Translations under genes and position numbers: made by a program
The notes under the pieces: model-generated
Told to the model about the DNA's origin: nothing
The model's input: only the letters and a program-made list of their open reading frames with translations
Database searches by the model: none
NCBI RefSeq assembly: GCF_037126465.1
Contig: NC_088206.1
Location: 52,308,841-52,372,840 of the forward strand
DNA from: Ornithodoros turicata
Taxonomy: Eukaryota; Arthropoda; Arachnida; Ixodida; Argasidae
Direction: 5' to 3'
DNA: 64,000 nt
Shown here: piece after piece, positions 12,400 through 23,985 of the stretch
Layout of the letters: each line of letters starts with the position of its first letter
Position numbering within the stretch: position 1 is the stretch's first letter

Positions 12400-13269
12400 A
12401 TGAACGGTGACCAGCACTCCACCAGCTCTTCGCCTCCCAGCCGGCCACCGCCACTTCCACCGCTCGAGGCTTCTGTGGCACCGCTCCGCCTGCCGCCTTT
12501 CTCCATCTCCGACCCTCAGCTGTGGTTTGCGCAGGCGGAGGTTCTCTTCGACGGACGCCGCGTCACTTCTCAAGCCTCAAGGTTTGGCTATGCCATCGCA
12601 AACCTTCCTCCCGAAGCTGCGGCGGAAGTCCGTGACCTAATAATCCACCCTCACCCCGAGTTACCCTACGACACCTTAAGGGACGAGTTAATTCGCCGCA
12701 CGTCTGCTTCGGAGGAGCGGCGATTGCAGCAGCTTCTGAACAGGGAAGAGCTCGGCGATCGACGGCCCACACAGCTCCTACGCCGCATGCGCGACCTCGC
12801 GGGCAACCCTACCACGGACGACTCACTACTACGCGAGCTCTTCCTACAACGTTTGCCCCACAACGTACGCATGATCCTGGCCGCCGGCGAAAATTCCCGC
12901 CTGGATGACTTGGCGAAGATGGCGGACCGTATTATGGATTTTGCTGGCCTTCCATCTCCAGGAGCCGTTGCCGCCCTGGCCCCCCGCACCTCCCCTCCAC
13001 CGGTGGACGTTGCAATCAATGCCATCAGCACGTCGCTCCAGCAACTCCAGACTACGGTGGCGGCCCTGGTGAACCGGGTGGACGCCATTCCCCCGCAGCG
13101 ACCACGTTCCCCTCGGCGCCCGTTTTGCCGTCGCTGCTCGCCATCCCGTCAACGGTCTCCTTCGCCCTCTCAGCACCACTTCTGCTGGTATCATCGAAAA
13201 TTCGGCGATGCCGCAAGGAACTGCCAGGCCCCATGCTCGTGGCCGGGAAACGCTCCCCCCAACCATTAA
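12400..13269 (+). CDS. gag: Gypsy Gag (289 aa)
   Basis: This is the capsid/nucleocapsid polyprotein of the nested Gypsy element. The ATG at 12400 follows the primer site by about 20 bases. The N-terminus is Pro/Ser-rich, and residues about 30-185 form the capsid-like helical region with an [12 protein letters not shown] block. A basic Arg/Ser/Pro-rich segment and a C-terminal [18 protein letters not shown] box follow; it is a CHCC pattern rather than the usual CCHC knuckle. CHCC boxes are typical of CsRn1-like elements. Pol starts in the -1 frame within the last 145 bases, and a slippery heptamer lies at 13245-13251. Confidence 0.93.
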   Translation: MNGDQHSTSSSPPSRPPPLPPLEASVAPLRLPPFSISDPQLWFAQAEVLFDGRRVTSQASRFGYAIANLPPEAAAEVRDLIIHPHPELPYDTLRDELIRRTSASEERRLQQLLNREELGDRRPTQLLRRMRDLAGNPTTDDSLLRELFLQRLPHNVRMILAAGENSRLDDLAKMADRIMDFAGLPSPGAVAALAPRTSPPPVDVAINAISTSLQQLQTTVAALVNRVDAIPPQRPRSPRRPFCRRCSPSRQRSPSPSQHHFCWYHRKFGDAARNCQAPCSWPGNAPPNH

Positions 13270-13290
13270 CGGCTGGCATGGCTGGGGGCG
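13245..13290 (+). promoter_or_regulatory. probable -1 ribosomal frameshift site
   Basis: The heptamer GGGAAAC at 13245-13251 sits in the Gag frame as G GGA AAC, the canonical X XXY YYZ arrangement, 16 bases before the gag stop (13267-13269). Shifting back one base enters the pol frame exactly. Downstream, CCCCCA (13256-13261) can pair with TGGGGG (13283-13288), giving a possible stimulatory stem about 5 bases from the heptamer. The stem is a by-eye prediction. Confidence 0.8.
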
Positions 13291-16200
13291 ACAACAGCCG
13301 GCTCTTCCGGATCACGGACCGCGTGTCCGGCTGTCGCTTCCTGGTGGATACCGGGGCTGACGTGAGCGTCGTTCCACCAACCCCCGCAGAAAAACGACAC
13401 CGACAACCAGACTTGGCTTTGCAGGCCGTCAACAAGTCCACCATCTCAACTTACGGTCAACGCTCCGTCACCCTCGACCTCGGCCTGCGCAGAGTATTTC
13501 GTTGGGTTTTTACCATCGCCGACCTCCCCTTCGCAATCCTTGGCGCCGACTTCCTCCACCATTTCGACCTTCTTGTGGATATTAGACGCCAGCGCCTCGT
13601 CGACAACACTACTTCTTTGCACGTTTATGGAGCTCCAGCGCATATAGCCGCCATTAGTCCCACCATACGGCTACCGTTGCCCACTGCTTTCGCCGACATT
13701 GTCACGGAGTTCCCCGCTGTCCTGCGCCAATCGCACGCCTCTTGCCCACCTCGACACAGCGTCACTCACCACATCGTGACACGGGGCCCCCCTGTCTTCG
13801 CTCGCCCCAGACGGCTGGCTCCAGAGCGCCTCGTCATTGCCAAGAGGGAATTTGAGCACATGCTCGAACTGGGGATCATTCGGCCTTCCTCCAGCCCGTG
13901 GTCTTCCGCTCTCCACATGGTGCCCAAAGCAACACCTGGTGATTGGCGCCCATGTGGGGACTACCGTGCACTCAACATCGTCACGGTACCGGACAGATAC
14001 CCGCTTCCCCATATTCAGGACTTCACCGCGAATCTTGACGGAGCGACCATCTTCTCCAAGATAGACCTCATCAAAGCCTATCACCAAATTCCCGTCCATC
14101 CCCCTGACATCCCCAAGACTGCTATAACCACCCCTTTTGGCCTCTTTGAATACGTGCGGATGCCCTTTGGCCTGCGTAATGCTGCGCAGACATTCCAACG
14201 ATTCATCAACGAAGTGCTCCGCGGCCTGGACTTCGCATTCGCATACATGGATGACATCCTCGTCGCAAGTCCATCTCCGGAGGCTCATCGCGCCCATCTG
14301 CGCGCCCTGTTCTCGCGCCTGGAGGACTACGGAGTCTCCATCAATGCCGCGAAGTGCGAGTTTGGCGTTACCACCCTTACCTTCCTGGGACACACCATCA
14401 CCCCGCAAGGCATCCGGCCACTCGCATCCAAGGTCCAGGCCATCCGAGACTTTCCTGCCCCCACTTCTCGCAAAGGACTTCGTTCATTCCTCGGCCTCGT
14501 GACTTTCTACCGACGTTTTGTGCCTCGCTGTGCTGCCTTGCTCCAGCCTCTCTACGCAGCTCTCGGCGCTGACCATCCGAAAGAGGCCCGTGCTGCCCCT
14601 CTGGAGTGGACACCGGCAGCAGAACGCGCGTTCGAAGAGGTCAAGCAGGCCCTGGCAGATGCTGTGCTGCTCCACCATCCTCGTCCTGACGCCGAGACAG
14701 CGTTGTTCGTCGACGCCTCCACTGCTGCTGTCGGCGCAGTCTTGCAGCAGCGTCAGGATGGCCACTGGAAACCTCTCGGTTTCTTTTCCCAGCGCCTCTC
14801 GCCAGCAGAAACACGCTACAGCACCTTCGGGCGTGAGCTCCTCGCCGCCTACCTGGCATGCAGACACTACCGCCATTTTCTCGAGGGCCGCCCGTTTGTG
14901 CTGTACACCGACCACAAGCCTCTCATGTTCGCCCTGCGATCGCCCTCCCTCAACCACTCGCCTCGTGAAACCCGCCACATGTGCTACCTCTTGGAGTTCA
15001 CGACCGATGTGCGACACGTCGCAGGCGAAGACAATGCCGCTGCCGACGCACTCTCGCGGCCGGACGTCAATGCTCTCCATCCGCCCCCCGCGGTCGATTT
15101 GGACGGCATCGCCCAGGCGCAACACGCTGATCAAGATCTCGCCGCCCTTCGTTCATCCCCCGCCTCATCCACCACTTTTCGGGAGATCTCGCTCCCCGGT
15201 TCGACGGCAAGTCTATGGTGCGACACCTCTACTGGTACCCCGCGCCCTTTCGTTCCCCTGGCCTTCCGCCGGCATGTTTTCAACGCCCTCCACTCGCTGT
15301 CCCACCCTGGCGTGCGCGGCACGCAAAAGATCGTCGCAGAGCGCTACATATGGCCTCGCATGAATGCCGATGTCCGTGACTGGGCGCGGGCCTGCCTAGC
15401 CTGCCAGCGGTCCAAAATCTACCGCCACACCATCTCGCCTCCATCGCGGTTCCTTCCGCCAGATGCACGTTTCGACCAGGTCCACATCGACTTGGTCGGC
15501 CCGCTTCCTCCGGCCAAAGGCTACCGCTGCCTGCTCTCGTGCATCGACCGCTTTACCCGCTGGCCGGAGGTAACGCCGATCCCTGACATCACGGCAGAGA
15601 CGGTGGCCCACGCATTCCTCTTCTCCTGGGTTTCCCGATTCGGCGTCCCGTCCACTGTAACCACGGACAGAGGACGCCAGTTTGAATCGGCCCTCTTCCG
15701 TCACCTGTGCAGCGCCCTCGGAACCCATCACATCCGAACCACGGCCTACCATCCGGCTGCCAACGGCCTGGTCGAGCGCCTTCATCGGCAGCTCAAGGCG
15801 TCCCTCCGCGCCACTGACCACGGCGACACAACTTGGCCCGAGCGTCTATCCTTCGTCCTGCTTGGCCTTCGCGCCGCGATCCGCCAGGATGACTGCAGCG
15901 CGGCCCACATGGTCTACGGCTGCCCGCTCCGCCTTCCCGGATCATTCTTCACCCCCTCGGCCCCGCTCGTGCACGACCCTTCCTCCTACATCGACCGTCT
16001 CCGCCAGCTCTTCCGGGACCTCAAGCCCACGCCTACCCGCTCCGGTCCCGCAACACGCGTGTTCGTGAGCCCCGACCTTAATCAAGCCACCCACGTCTTC
16101 GTCCGCCGGGACTCTGTGCGCTCCAGCTTGCAGCCTCCCTATGACGGCCCCTACAAGGTCATCTCGCGAGCCGCGAAGTTTTTTCGCCTCGATCTTCCGC

Positions 16201-16496
16201 GGGGACCTGACACTGTGGCCATCGACAGGCTCAAGCCCGCATTCCTGGAGTCGGCACCTCTGGTATCGCCCGACCCGCCCTCCCTACGTCCGTGCTCAGC
16301 TCCTGTCTCCAGCATTCCTCCCCCTTCACGTCGAGTCCATTGGGCGCCGCAGCTCGCACACTACGAGCCGCCCGCCGCCTCGGGTCCGGCTCCTGCACTC
16401 CTTCGCCTCGCCGCCCGACCTTTCCGCCAACCTCGGCCCTCCTCGCCAGCCTTGTCATCCGCCACGGGGGGGAGCCCTGTAGCAGCAGCGTCATAA
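13245..16496 (+). CDS. pol: Gypsy Pol polyprotein (protease, RT, RNase H, integrase)
   Basis: The pol frame is open from 13125 and is expected to be translated from the frameshift at 13245, giving about 1083 residues. Aspartic protease [13 protein letters not shown] lies at about 13341-13380. Reverse transcriptase follows, with YMDD at 14244-14255 and FLGHTI after it. RNase H starts near 14700 (ALFVDAST) with a TDHKPL motif. The integrase zinc finger HPGVRGTQ and CLACQRSK lies near 15300-15415, and the DDE core runs from HIDLVGP to the [12 protein letters not shown] region (15484-15800). A chromodomain is not obvious. The stop TAA (16494-16496) lies inside the 3' LTR. No internal stops occur. 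Confidence 0.95.
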   Translation, partial: GKRSPQPLTAGMAGGDNSRLFRITDRVSGCRFLVDTGADVSVVPPTPAEKRHRQPDLALQAVNKSTISTYGQRSVTLDLGLRRVFRWVFTIADLPFAILGADFLHHFDLLVDIRRQRLVDNTTSLHVYGAPAHIAAISPTIRLPLPTAFADIVTEFPAVLRQSHASCPPRHSVTHHIVTRGPPVFARPRRLAPERLVIAKREFEHMLELGIIRPSSSPWSSALHMVPKATPGDWRPCGDYRALNIVTVPDRYPLPHIQDFTANLDGATIFSKIDLIKAYHQIPVHPPDIPKTAITTPFGLFEYVRMPFGLRNAAQTFQRFINEVLRGLDFAFAYMDDILVASPSPEAHRAHLRALFSRLEDYGVSINAAKCEFGVTTLTFLGHTITPQGIRPLASKVQAIRDFPAPTSRKGLRSFLGLVTFYRRFVPRCAALLQPLYAALGADHPKEARAAPLEWTPAAERAFEEVKQALADAVLLHHPRPDAETALFVDASTAAVGAVLQQRQDGHWKPLGFFSQRLSPAETRYSTFGRELLAAYLACRHYRHFLEGRPFVLYTDHKPLMFALRSPSLNHSPRETRHMCYLLEFTTDVRHVAGEDNAAADALSRPDVNALHPPPAVDLDGIAQAQHADQDLAALRSSPASSTTFREISLPGSTASLWCDTSTGTPRPFVPLAFRRHVFNALHSLSHPGVRGTQKIVAERYIWPRMNADVRDWARACLACQRSKIYRHTISPPSRFLPPDARFDQVHIDLVGPLPPAKGYRCLLSCIDRFTRWPEVTPIPDITAETVAHAFLFSWVSRFGVPSTVTTDRGRQFESALFRHLCSALGTHHIRTTAYHPAANGLVERLHRQLKASLRATDHGDTTWPERLSFVLLGLRAAIRQDDCSAAHMVYGCPLRLPGSFFTPSAPLVHDPSSYIDRLRQLFRDLKPTPTRSGPATRVFVSPDLNQATHVFVRRDSVRSSLQPPYDGPYKVISRAAKFFRLDLPRGPDTVAIDRLKPAFLESAPLVSPDPPSLRPCSAPVSSIPPPSRRVHWAPQLAHYEPPAASGPAPALLRLAARPFRQPRPSSPALSSATGGSPVAAAS

Positions 16497-16630
16497 TCAT
16501 CACCAGCACCGCCATCGGTTACGCGCAGCACTGCGCGTGACCCGAGCTTTCGTTTTCGGTTCATCGCCATTAACCGTCATTAAACCCATCAACCTCAGTA
16601 GAGCCTGGTCGCCTCATTTCTCGCTCTACA
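16478..16630 (+). repeat. Gypsy 3' LTR
   Basis: This 153-bp copy is identical to the 5' LTR. It is preceded by the purine-rich CACGGGGGGGAGCCC tract. The pol stop codon falls 17-19 bases into it. GACC follows at 16631. Confidence 0.95.
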
Positions 16631-17692
16631 GACCTTTATAAGCTTGTGATAGCCGATCCGGGAGCAGCCCGCACTACGAGAGGTTCGAGTCATCACAGCC
16701 ACCATGACTGCATTCACGTGTGGCATCACCGCCTCAGACACCGCAACCAGGCGGCAGTACAGAGGCTACAAAAGGAACGCTTAGCGGATGGAATTGTAGT
16801 GAAGCAGTGCAAGGAACTGCTACAGTGTGCCAGCTGCATAAAAGGAAAGATGAAGCGTGCATCATTTCCTCAACAGACTTCGTCGAGGTCAGAACATCCC
16901 CTAGACTTAGTTCATACGGACGTCTGCGGACCAATGTCTGTGATGACACCAAGCAAGAGCAAGTATTTCATCACCTTCACAGACGACTTCACTAGGTACA
17001 CCTTGGTGTACTTGCTCAGGTCTAAGGATGAAGTTCCTGGGAAGGTGGAGGAGTACCTGGCGTACGTTTCCAACAAATTTGGCGGATATCCAAAGATCCT
17101 GCGCGCTGACAACGGTACGGAGTACACTGGGGGTCGGACACGGGAAATTCTCCGGCAGACGGGTATCGTACTTGTCATCAGTGCCATACAGTCCGCAACA
17201 GAATGGCGTCGCAGAGAGAAAGAATCGCACGCTCTGCGAAAGTGCTAGAAGTATGCTGTTCGGAGCGGCTTTGCTGAAGACGTACTGGGGTGAAGCTGTT
17301 CTCACGGCATGCTACCTTCAGAACAGGGTCCCAGGTCGAGCAGTAGACAGGACGCCATATGAGTTATGGAATGGTAGGAAGCCAAGCCTGGGTCATTTGA
17401 GGATCTTTGGGAGTAGGGCTCTCGTGCACGTCCCAAAGGAGCACCGCGACAAGTGGGATGCCCATACTACAGAAGGGACACTGGTCGGCTACAGTGATAC
17501 ACAGAAGGGGTACAGGATACTGATAGCCGGCACAAATATGGTTAAGACAGCCCGGAGCGTCGTCTTTGATGAAGGCCCTGTCATGGAAAGGTTCTGTCGC
17601 GAATCTGGATCACTGCTAGCACCTACACACCGACGCACCTCAGACGAACCTACCGCAGATCTGTCAAATCGCGAGTTGAAAAAAATGACATT
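16631..17692 (+). pseudogene. Copia integrase (broken)
   Basis: Reading resumes in the Copia frame after the Gypsy. The GAG-pre-integrase zinc region has HHRLRHRN and later CASCIKGKMKR (about 16705-16860). The integrase core follows with DLVHTDVCGPM, ILRADNGTEY and PYSPQQNGVAER. A frameshift lies near 17160-17175, between ILRQTGI and SYLSSVPYSPQQNG. Another occurs in or near an A run at about 17680-17690. The region is otherwise well conserved, so decay is modest. Confidence 0.93.
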
Positions 17693-19471
17693 ATGGTGGA
17701 CGCGTGTCCGACAACGTATGCACCGCCAAGTGTTGGCACACCGCTTAATGGAGTTAAGACTGCCGAAGTTGTTATCAGTGGTGATCAGGCACGGGAGAAG
17801 CCCGATGTCCAAGTGCCTGTCGGCCAAGGTCACGCCGTGGATATACCCAGGAGGTCGACGAGATCCAATAAAGGGGCGCCGCCTGTACGCCTTGCCTACA
17901 GTACTAAGCAGACTGAACTCGACAGTGATCCAGCTAACTGGAGGGAGATGCAGAAATTGCCGGAGTGCGAAAAGGCGAAATGGTTAGTAGCAGCGAAGGA
18001 GGAAATTGACTCGCTGCATCAGCTCAACACCTGGGATCTCGTGCCGTTACCATCAGGGAAGCATCCATTCGGCTGCAAGTGGGTCTTTAAGACTAAACGG
18101 GATAAACAGGGGAACGTGGAACTGTACAAAGCGAGGTTGGTCGCTCAAGGCTTCTCTCAGAAATACGGGGAAGACTATGATGCTACGTTTGCCCCAGTAG
18201 CGAAACTGACGACACTGCGTGTCCTCTTGACCATAGCGGCAGCGGAAAGGCTAATCGTTCGACATTTCGATGTCAAGACTGCATTCCTGAACGGTGACAT
18301 AGAGGAGCATATATATATGAAGCAACCTGAAGGGTTTGTTACAGCAGGCGAGGAGCATCTAGTTTGCAGATTAAAAAAATCGCTGTACGGACTGAAGCAG
18401 GCAGCTAGAGCCTGGAACATAAAGGCCAACCAGGTGCCTCTGGAGGAGGGATTCAAACGCAGTGACGCCGACCCCTGCCTGTATTCTCAAAGGATTGACG
18501 AGAAGCTCTTGTATGTTCTCCTATATGTGGACGACATGCTGATTTGTCATCCAGCTAATTCGGTCATTACCGACACCTGGAAAAGATTAAACAAGCACTT
18601 CGAATTGAAGGATCTTGGCTCCGTCAGTCATTACCTAGGGATTGAAATCGAGAGACCACGTGATGATTGCTTTCTCCTTCATCAGCGCAATAAAATCACC
18701 ACACTATTGGCAAAGCACCGGCTTGATGACGCCAAGGGGAGCGCCATTCCCATAAATACAGACTACCCGAAGCTCTTGGGTGATCAGCTGCTACCAGATA
18801 ACGACCACTATCGTCAAGCGGTCGGAGAGCTGCTATACCTGAGCACGACAACACGCCCGGACATAGCCTGCGCCGTGGGTTACCTTTGCCGGCGTGTTAG
18901 CCACACACGTCACTGTGACTGGACTGCAGTCAAGAAGGTATTTCGATACCTTAAGCAAACCGTCGATTACAAGTTGCGGCTCTCAGGGGAGTTGAAAGCA
19001 AGGCTTGTCTGTTACGCAGATGCCGACTGGGCAGGAGACGTCACCGACAGTAAGTCAACCGGTGGGTACTTTGTAAGGCTGGGGACTAGTCCTATGTCTT
19101 GGTCCAGCAATAAACAGACTTCGGTAGCTCTTTCCTCCACGGAAGCAGAATGCGTGTCGGCCGCACACGCTTCACAGTAGGTGCTGTGGCTTCGACAGCT
19201 GCTAACTGACTTCGGTTATAGGGACGTAGAGCCGACCTGTATGTATGAAGACAACCAAGGCTGCGTCAAGCTCTCCATCAGTGAGGGCGTCAGCGCGCGG
19301 ACCAAGCACACCGACGTACGGCACCACCACCTGAGAGACTTAGTTGAGAAAAAGGTTGTCAAACTCCAGTACTGTCAAAGTAGCGACATGGTCGCGGACA
19401 TCTTTACCAAACCTCTTCCGAAACCACGGTTCGAGGGGCTCAGGGACCGTATGAGCGTCGTTAAGGGCTGA
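17693..19471 (+). pseudogene. Copia reverse transcriptase and RNase H (one stop)
   Basis: This long frame carries the Copia reverse transcriptase: CKWVFKTKRD, VAQGFSQKYG, DVKTAFLNGD, the KKSLYGLKQAARAW block and the YVDDM catalytic box near 18523. The RNase H part has ADADWAGD, STEAECVSA, YEDNQGC and DIFTKPLPKPRF. A single TAG at 19178-19180 interrupts it. The next codon continues in frame to 19471, so it is a point nonsense mutation rather than a truncation. Confidence 0.93.
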
Positions 19472-19485
19472 TTGTCGAGAGGGGG

Positions 19486-19629
19486 TGTTGGAAAAAGCCG
19501 ACAACCGACGCACCTTTCAAGGAGCATGCGCACTATTGCACGCGCTCACGCACACATTCCTTCCTTTCTCATTAAACCTGCTTAGTTCATCCTGAACAGT
19601 CGCTAGTCTGTCAGTCTCCAATTAAAACA
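19486..19629 (+). repeat. Copia 3' LTR
   Basis: This 144-bp LTR follows a GAGAGGGGG purine tract and ends AATTAAAACA, followed by the TAAAT duplication. Confidence 0.95.
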
Positions 19630-20526
19630 TAAATAAATAACGTCAGGGATGACGTCAGCACTATGAATAATAAATAGTGCATAATTAGCCATGGCACGTT
19701 TACATTCGCGCACTTTGTTTGCGTTTATACCCTTTCCCTCACCCAAGAAACAACACCAGACGAGAATACAGAAAAATAAATCACATCAGGTTTAATTAAG
19801 CATATCAATTCGAAATACATAGAGTTATCACAGATTTATACAATTCCAGACTGAAGGGCATCGTGATGATTACACAGAAATTAGGAAGATTCACTTAAGT
19901 TCCATTATTCTCCTATAGAGCTACACGTACACGTAGTGAATAGACGTTTGCATTTATTCAGTGAGTGGCAATTATAGGTAAATTGCAACGAAACATGGCA
20001 TGGTTGGTGCACAGCTGATTCCTGCTAACACTCACGCTATCATGGCCGCTCGTCCCATGACGAAAGGGGCCATTGGCGGGGCCAGCAACAGGGGATGCAT
20101 TGTATTTATCTGTTCACACAAGTGGTTCTTGGTCTACAGCTCAGAGATGTAAACGCCGTTTCCTGTTTAACCCAAAAAGTGCACCAACTCAGTATTACAA
20201 TGCACGGACACAATGCACGGATACAGAGATCCACGGATAAACACGCCCACTGTGACGCATGCGCAAAAGGAGCAGGACACGGAAATGTACTCGGGTGGTA
20301 GAAGATTTCGTATATGTGCACGGGCAGGGCAACCGAAAGTTTTTTCTACATTGAAATTATGAATAACCTATTAGTACACAAGCCACGCCCATGTTGTAAA
20401 GCTTTTGTGTTTACGACCGTACCTCTACTGTGAACACCCAGGATCGCTCGCGCCTCTTGCTGGTGGCTTTGCCGATGGGTCTGATTTGGTATTTTCGCTT
20501 GTTTACGCTACCAGTTTAGATATACC

Positions 20527-20627
20527 GTATATATTTGTGAAACACGTGTTGAACATCTTTGCTACTTCAGCAGGATCACTAACGAAGCCGTTCTTCGGGT
20601 CGATTGACGAGATGGGATGCGTGTTTA
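20527..20627 (-). pseudogene. LINE fragment 2 of 4 (region before RT fingers)
   Basis: The minus strand reads IDPKNGFVSDPAEVAKMFNT, the conserved D-EVA-FN-FT block that precedes the reverse transcriptase in L2/CR1-type LINEs. It abuts the 1.0-kb TIR element at 20526. Its upstream end (about 20627) meets the palindromic element, and removing that element joins it in frame to the 23986-24075 piece. Confidence 0.75.
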
Positions 20628-23600
20628 TATTGCTCCGCATATGGGTAATTCAATTTTAAATCAAGGTCCGCCGATGACATTTTTTGATTTCAGTGAAAAA
20701 AATATATGTTGGAAATGACCTTAAGTGAAGACGAAAGCAGGTTCCCGGAGCTTCCTAGGATCAACCAGTCCACAGATGGAGAGGGGGTAAAGTGGCGCCG
20801 TCTTCGCGACGTGATTTTTTCTCACGACTCTGCAGCCTTACTCATGCTATTTCATTCGCGTCATAGCTAGCACATACAGGGTGTCCCAGAAAACGTGTTA
20901 TTGAATTATAATAAAAAAATTACGCTACCTAGAATCATGCGGTAAACAGCATTTGTTCTTATTAAGTTTTTGCCACCTCCTAATGTGAATCTCGTGTAAC
21001 GTAAGTTTAATTATGCAAATTTTTCCGAGCTTAAGTGGGAAATTTGCCAAGTAAAGGTCACTTTTTTACCCCACCAATATGAAGAGCGTGCCGAATTCAT
21101 TCAAATTCATGATAATTCACAGTGATATTCACTAGCTATCCCATCGGAAAAAAATATTCATATCATGGTTTTCGGAGCACCGGACCATAGCGCTCGATGA
21201 CTTTTTGAGCGCAGTCGCTCTCAGTGCGACGAAAGGAGGTTCCGAAGCCAGCCCACAGAGTGATAGTAATAAAAGTAACAGTTCCTAAAATTGCGAGAGG
21301 GAAAGTATTATCCCAGCGAAAGTCGGACGTGATAAGTTTTATTGTATAGTTTTATTATTATATAAGCCTGTTTTATCTCTTTCTGCGATGTCGGGGAGGG
21401 CTGGGTTTCCAACTCCTGTCGTCGGACTGACAAAGATTGCGCTGAAAAATTCATCGTGCGCGATTCTGTGCGACCTCCGTAGAGCATGATGTTCGACTAT
21501 TTTTTTCCAATGGGATAGCTCCTGAATATCCCTGTTAATTATCATTAATTTGAGTAAATTAGACACGCTCTTCACATTGGTGGGGTAAAAAAGTGACCTT
21601 TACTAGGCAAATTTCCGACTTAAGCTAGCAAAAATTTACATGATTAAACTTACGTTACACGACATTTACATGAGAAGGTGGCAAAAACCAAGCAAGAACA
21701 AATGCCATTGACCGCATGACCCTAGGTGGTGTAGTTTTTTTTAAATTATAATTCAATGACTCGTTTTCTGGGACACCCTGTATAGCAAGCGCACATAACC
21801 AGCACACATAAAGTCTGGGCACTCTGCTATACCTCTACGGAGTAAAATTGGTGTCACTTTAAAGGGACGCTGAAGAAAAAATGCCAAAGTCAGCAGACAT
21901 GACAAAAATAGTACATTTTTTAGCACTCATAGCTCGTCGACGGCAAGTCAGATGTCCGTAAATGAAGCATGCTTTTAATGTGCAATCTTTCCTCTATCGT
22001 TCAATATAGAGAAAGTCATGCCAACCTGTTTCGTTGCCGAAAGAGATGTTAGAAAAGTTAGGTGAGAGCAGAATATTGCCGATGTTTGGCATGGCATACG
22101 TCAGCCACTGCAATACTTATTCCAATGAATTTGCGGTTACTGGAAGGCCAACGCATGCCGTAAATCCAGTTGCAAAAATATGTTTCACTATTTTAGTAGG
22201 GTGAACGCAGGGAATTTTTCTCTGTGCCCAGGTTTCGCCGTTGGGGCCTTGCACTCAGACACCACTTTCGAGTGGCACGCCGTCGCGTTTCAAATTGCAC
22301 TTGCCTTCGGTCTTCCTGATGTTGCATTGATTCCCGCTGCTGGCACTTGTTTGTGGACATGCTCACGTCGGCATTCTTAATTACGAGCAACCCTTTTATA
22401 TGCCGTTGCGAGACCAACATCAATGCCGTCTGTCTATTATGCCGCAGCGACTGAGAGTGGAGTACTAACTGAGGTAGCTGAGTATAGCAGCAACTTTTGT
22501 CATTACCGCACAAGGTGTTATTTTTTTAAAATTAAATTTTGAACTGGGAAGCGCTACCAGTGACTGATTGCTGGAGGTGCCGTCTTCATTGCAGCCGCAC
22601 AAAGAAGTAACAAAAACTGTCAGGCCACATTGCATAGGTACCATGCCTTTCTCCGATGGAAATTATCGTGACATCTGTTTGTGACATATATTAATAAAAA
22701 ATAATGAGGGGCGCATTCTACCGACAAGGGTTCGCCTGGTCTGGCGTGGTGCAACCTTCCTCTTATTGACCAAATCCTGTGTAATTGACCAAATAATGTC
22801 AGGGCTCAGGGGATGCATATGCTACCTATGTAATGTAAGTTAATGCTTAACGTAAGTTAATGTAATGTAAGTTAAGCCAATGACAGCTTTTTGTTACTTC
22901 TTCTTGCGGCTGTAATAAAGAGCTGTAATAACTGCTGTAAGCAATGAGCCACTTGGTATAGCACTTCCCAGTACATATTTGTTTTAGCGCACATACTGTG
23001 CAGTATCGACAAAACTGTTTCAAATGTTGTTGCTATACCCAGCTACATATCGCCAGTCAGTACTCCACTCTCAGTATCTTCGGCATAATAGACAGACGTC
23101 ATCTGTTGGTCTCGCAACGGCATATGAAAGGTTTGCACGCAAATAAGAATGCCGACGTGGACAATTCACAAATAAGTGCCAGCGGCGGGAATCAGTGCAA
23201 CATCAGGGAGACCGAAGGCATTGTGAAATGGGAAACGCGCGATGCCGTGCCACTCGAAAGTGGAGTCGGGGTGCAAGGTCGCAACGGCGAGACATGGGCA
23301 CAGAAAATAATTCGCTGCGTTCACCCTTTTAAATTGGCGCAACATATTTTTACAGCTGGATTTAGGGGACACACTGGCCTTTAAGTAACTGCAAAATTAT
23401 TGGAATAAGTATTGCAGCGGCTGGGGTATGCCATACCAAACATGGCCAATTTTCTGCTCTCACCTTACTTTACTGACATCTCTTTCGGCAACAAAGCGGG
23501 TTAGAATGGTTTTCTATATATTGAACGATAAAGGAAACATTGCAAATTAAAACCGCACTTCATTTACGGGAATCTGACCTGCCGTCGAGGAGCTATGAGC

Positions 23601-23985
23601 ACTGAAAAATGTGCAATTTTTGTCATATGTGTTGACTTTAGCATTTTTTCTTCAGCGTCCGTTTAAAGTGACATCGTTTTCGCATCGTGCAGGTATACTA
23701 GAGTTCCCATACTTTACGTGTGATAGCGGTGAGGGCTGTGACGCGAATGAAGTAGCATCAGTAAGGCTGCAAAGTCGCGGAAAAAATCACGTCGCGAAGA
23801 CGGCGCCACCTTACCCCGTATCCATCTGTGGACTGGTTGATTGTAAGAAGCTCCGGGAACCTGCTTTCGTCCTCACTTGAGGTCCTTTCCAACATATATT
23901 TTCTCATTGAAATCAAAAAATGTCATCGGCGGACCTTGGTCGATTTAAAATGGAATTACCCATATTCGAAGCAAGATATGTATCT
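20628..23985. mobile_element. giant foldback element (arms about 1.1 kb) inserted in LINE
   Basis: The left arm (about 20628-20876 and 21781-22625) is the reverse complement of the right arm (about 22885-23985), with a loop of about 250 bp. Outer ends read ATTACCCATATGCGGAGCAA and its inverse. The arms are clearly diverged by substitutions and small indels. The left arm carries a 904-bp MITE that the right arm lacks. A short reading frame is conserved in both arms (about 22195-22360 plus strand, 23372-23166 minus strand; shared FGLPDVALIPAAGT), although no protein family is evident. Confidence 0.85.
20877..21780. mobile_element. TA-flanked MITE (Tc1/mariner-type ends), 904 bp
   Basis: The element begins CAGGGTGTCCCAGAAAACG, ends with its inverse, and is flanked by TA on both sides (20875-20876, 21781-21782). 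Inverted homology extends over about 300 bp from each end. It has no transposase. It interrupts only the left arm of the foldback element and is therefore younger than it. Confidence 0.9.

Larger units (their letters stand above)
12208..16630 (+). mobile_element. intact Gypsy-type retrotransposon (CsRn1-like) inside Copia
   Basis: LTRs of 153 bp lie at 12208-12360 and 16478-16630 and appear identical. They start TGTAGCAG and end CTCTACA, with a 4-bp duplication GACC at 12204-12207 and 16631-16634. The primer site TGGTGACCCGGACGTGAT resembles a tRNA-Trp complement. The order protease, reverse transcriptase, RNase H, integrase marks Ty3/Gypsy. A CHCC-type Gag box, 4-bp TSD and tRNA-Trp-like primer site suggest the CsRn1 clade (family knowledge). 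There is no envelope gene. Both ORFs are open, so this may be a recently active element. Confidence 0.97.
10835..19629 (+). mobile_element. Copia-type LTR retrotransposon, degenerate and nested
   Basis: The 144-bp LTRs lie at 10835-10978 and 19486-19629 and start TGTTGG and end ACA. The element is flanked by a perfect 5-bp duplication TAAAT (10830-10834 and 19630-19634). A primer site GGTTATGGGCCCAG directly follows the 5' LTR and suits the internal initiator-tRNA-Met priming known for Copia. A purine tract GTCGAGAGGGGG precedes the 3' LTR. Domain order is Gag, protease, integrase, reverse transcriptase, RNase H, which is the Copia order. The coding region has four in-frame stops and two frameshifts and is split by a Gypsy element. 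LTRs differ at 5 of 144 positions. Confidence 0.97.
10721..20526. mobile_element. 1.0-kb TIR element, split by Copia (copy A)
   Basis: The left end GGTATATCTAAACAGGTAGC (10721) is the inverse of the right end around 20502-20526 (CTACCAGTTTAGATATACC). Without the Copia the element is about 1006 bp (10721-10834 plus 19635-20526). A second copy without the Copia lies inverted at 37740-38731. I see no coding capacity and no certain TSD. It inserted into the LINE, because LINE sequence continues on both sides. Confidence 0.8.

Noticed and set aside
13671..16515. Long antisense frames across gypsy pol (for example 13671-14408 and 14484-15134, minus)
   Set aside because: They are GC-driven shadows of the intact pol frame and show no domain.
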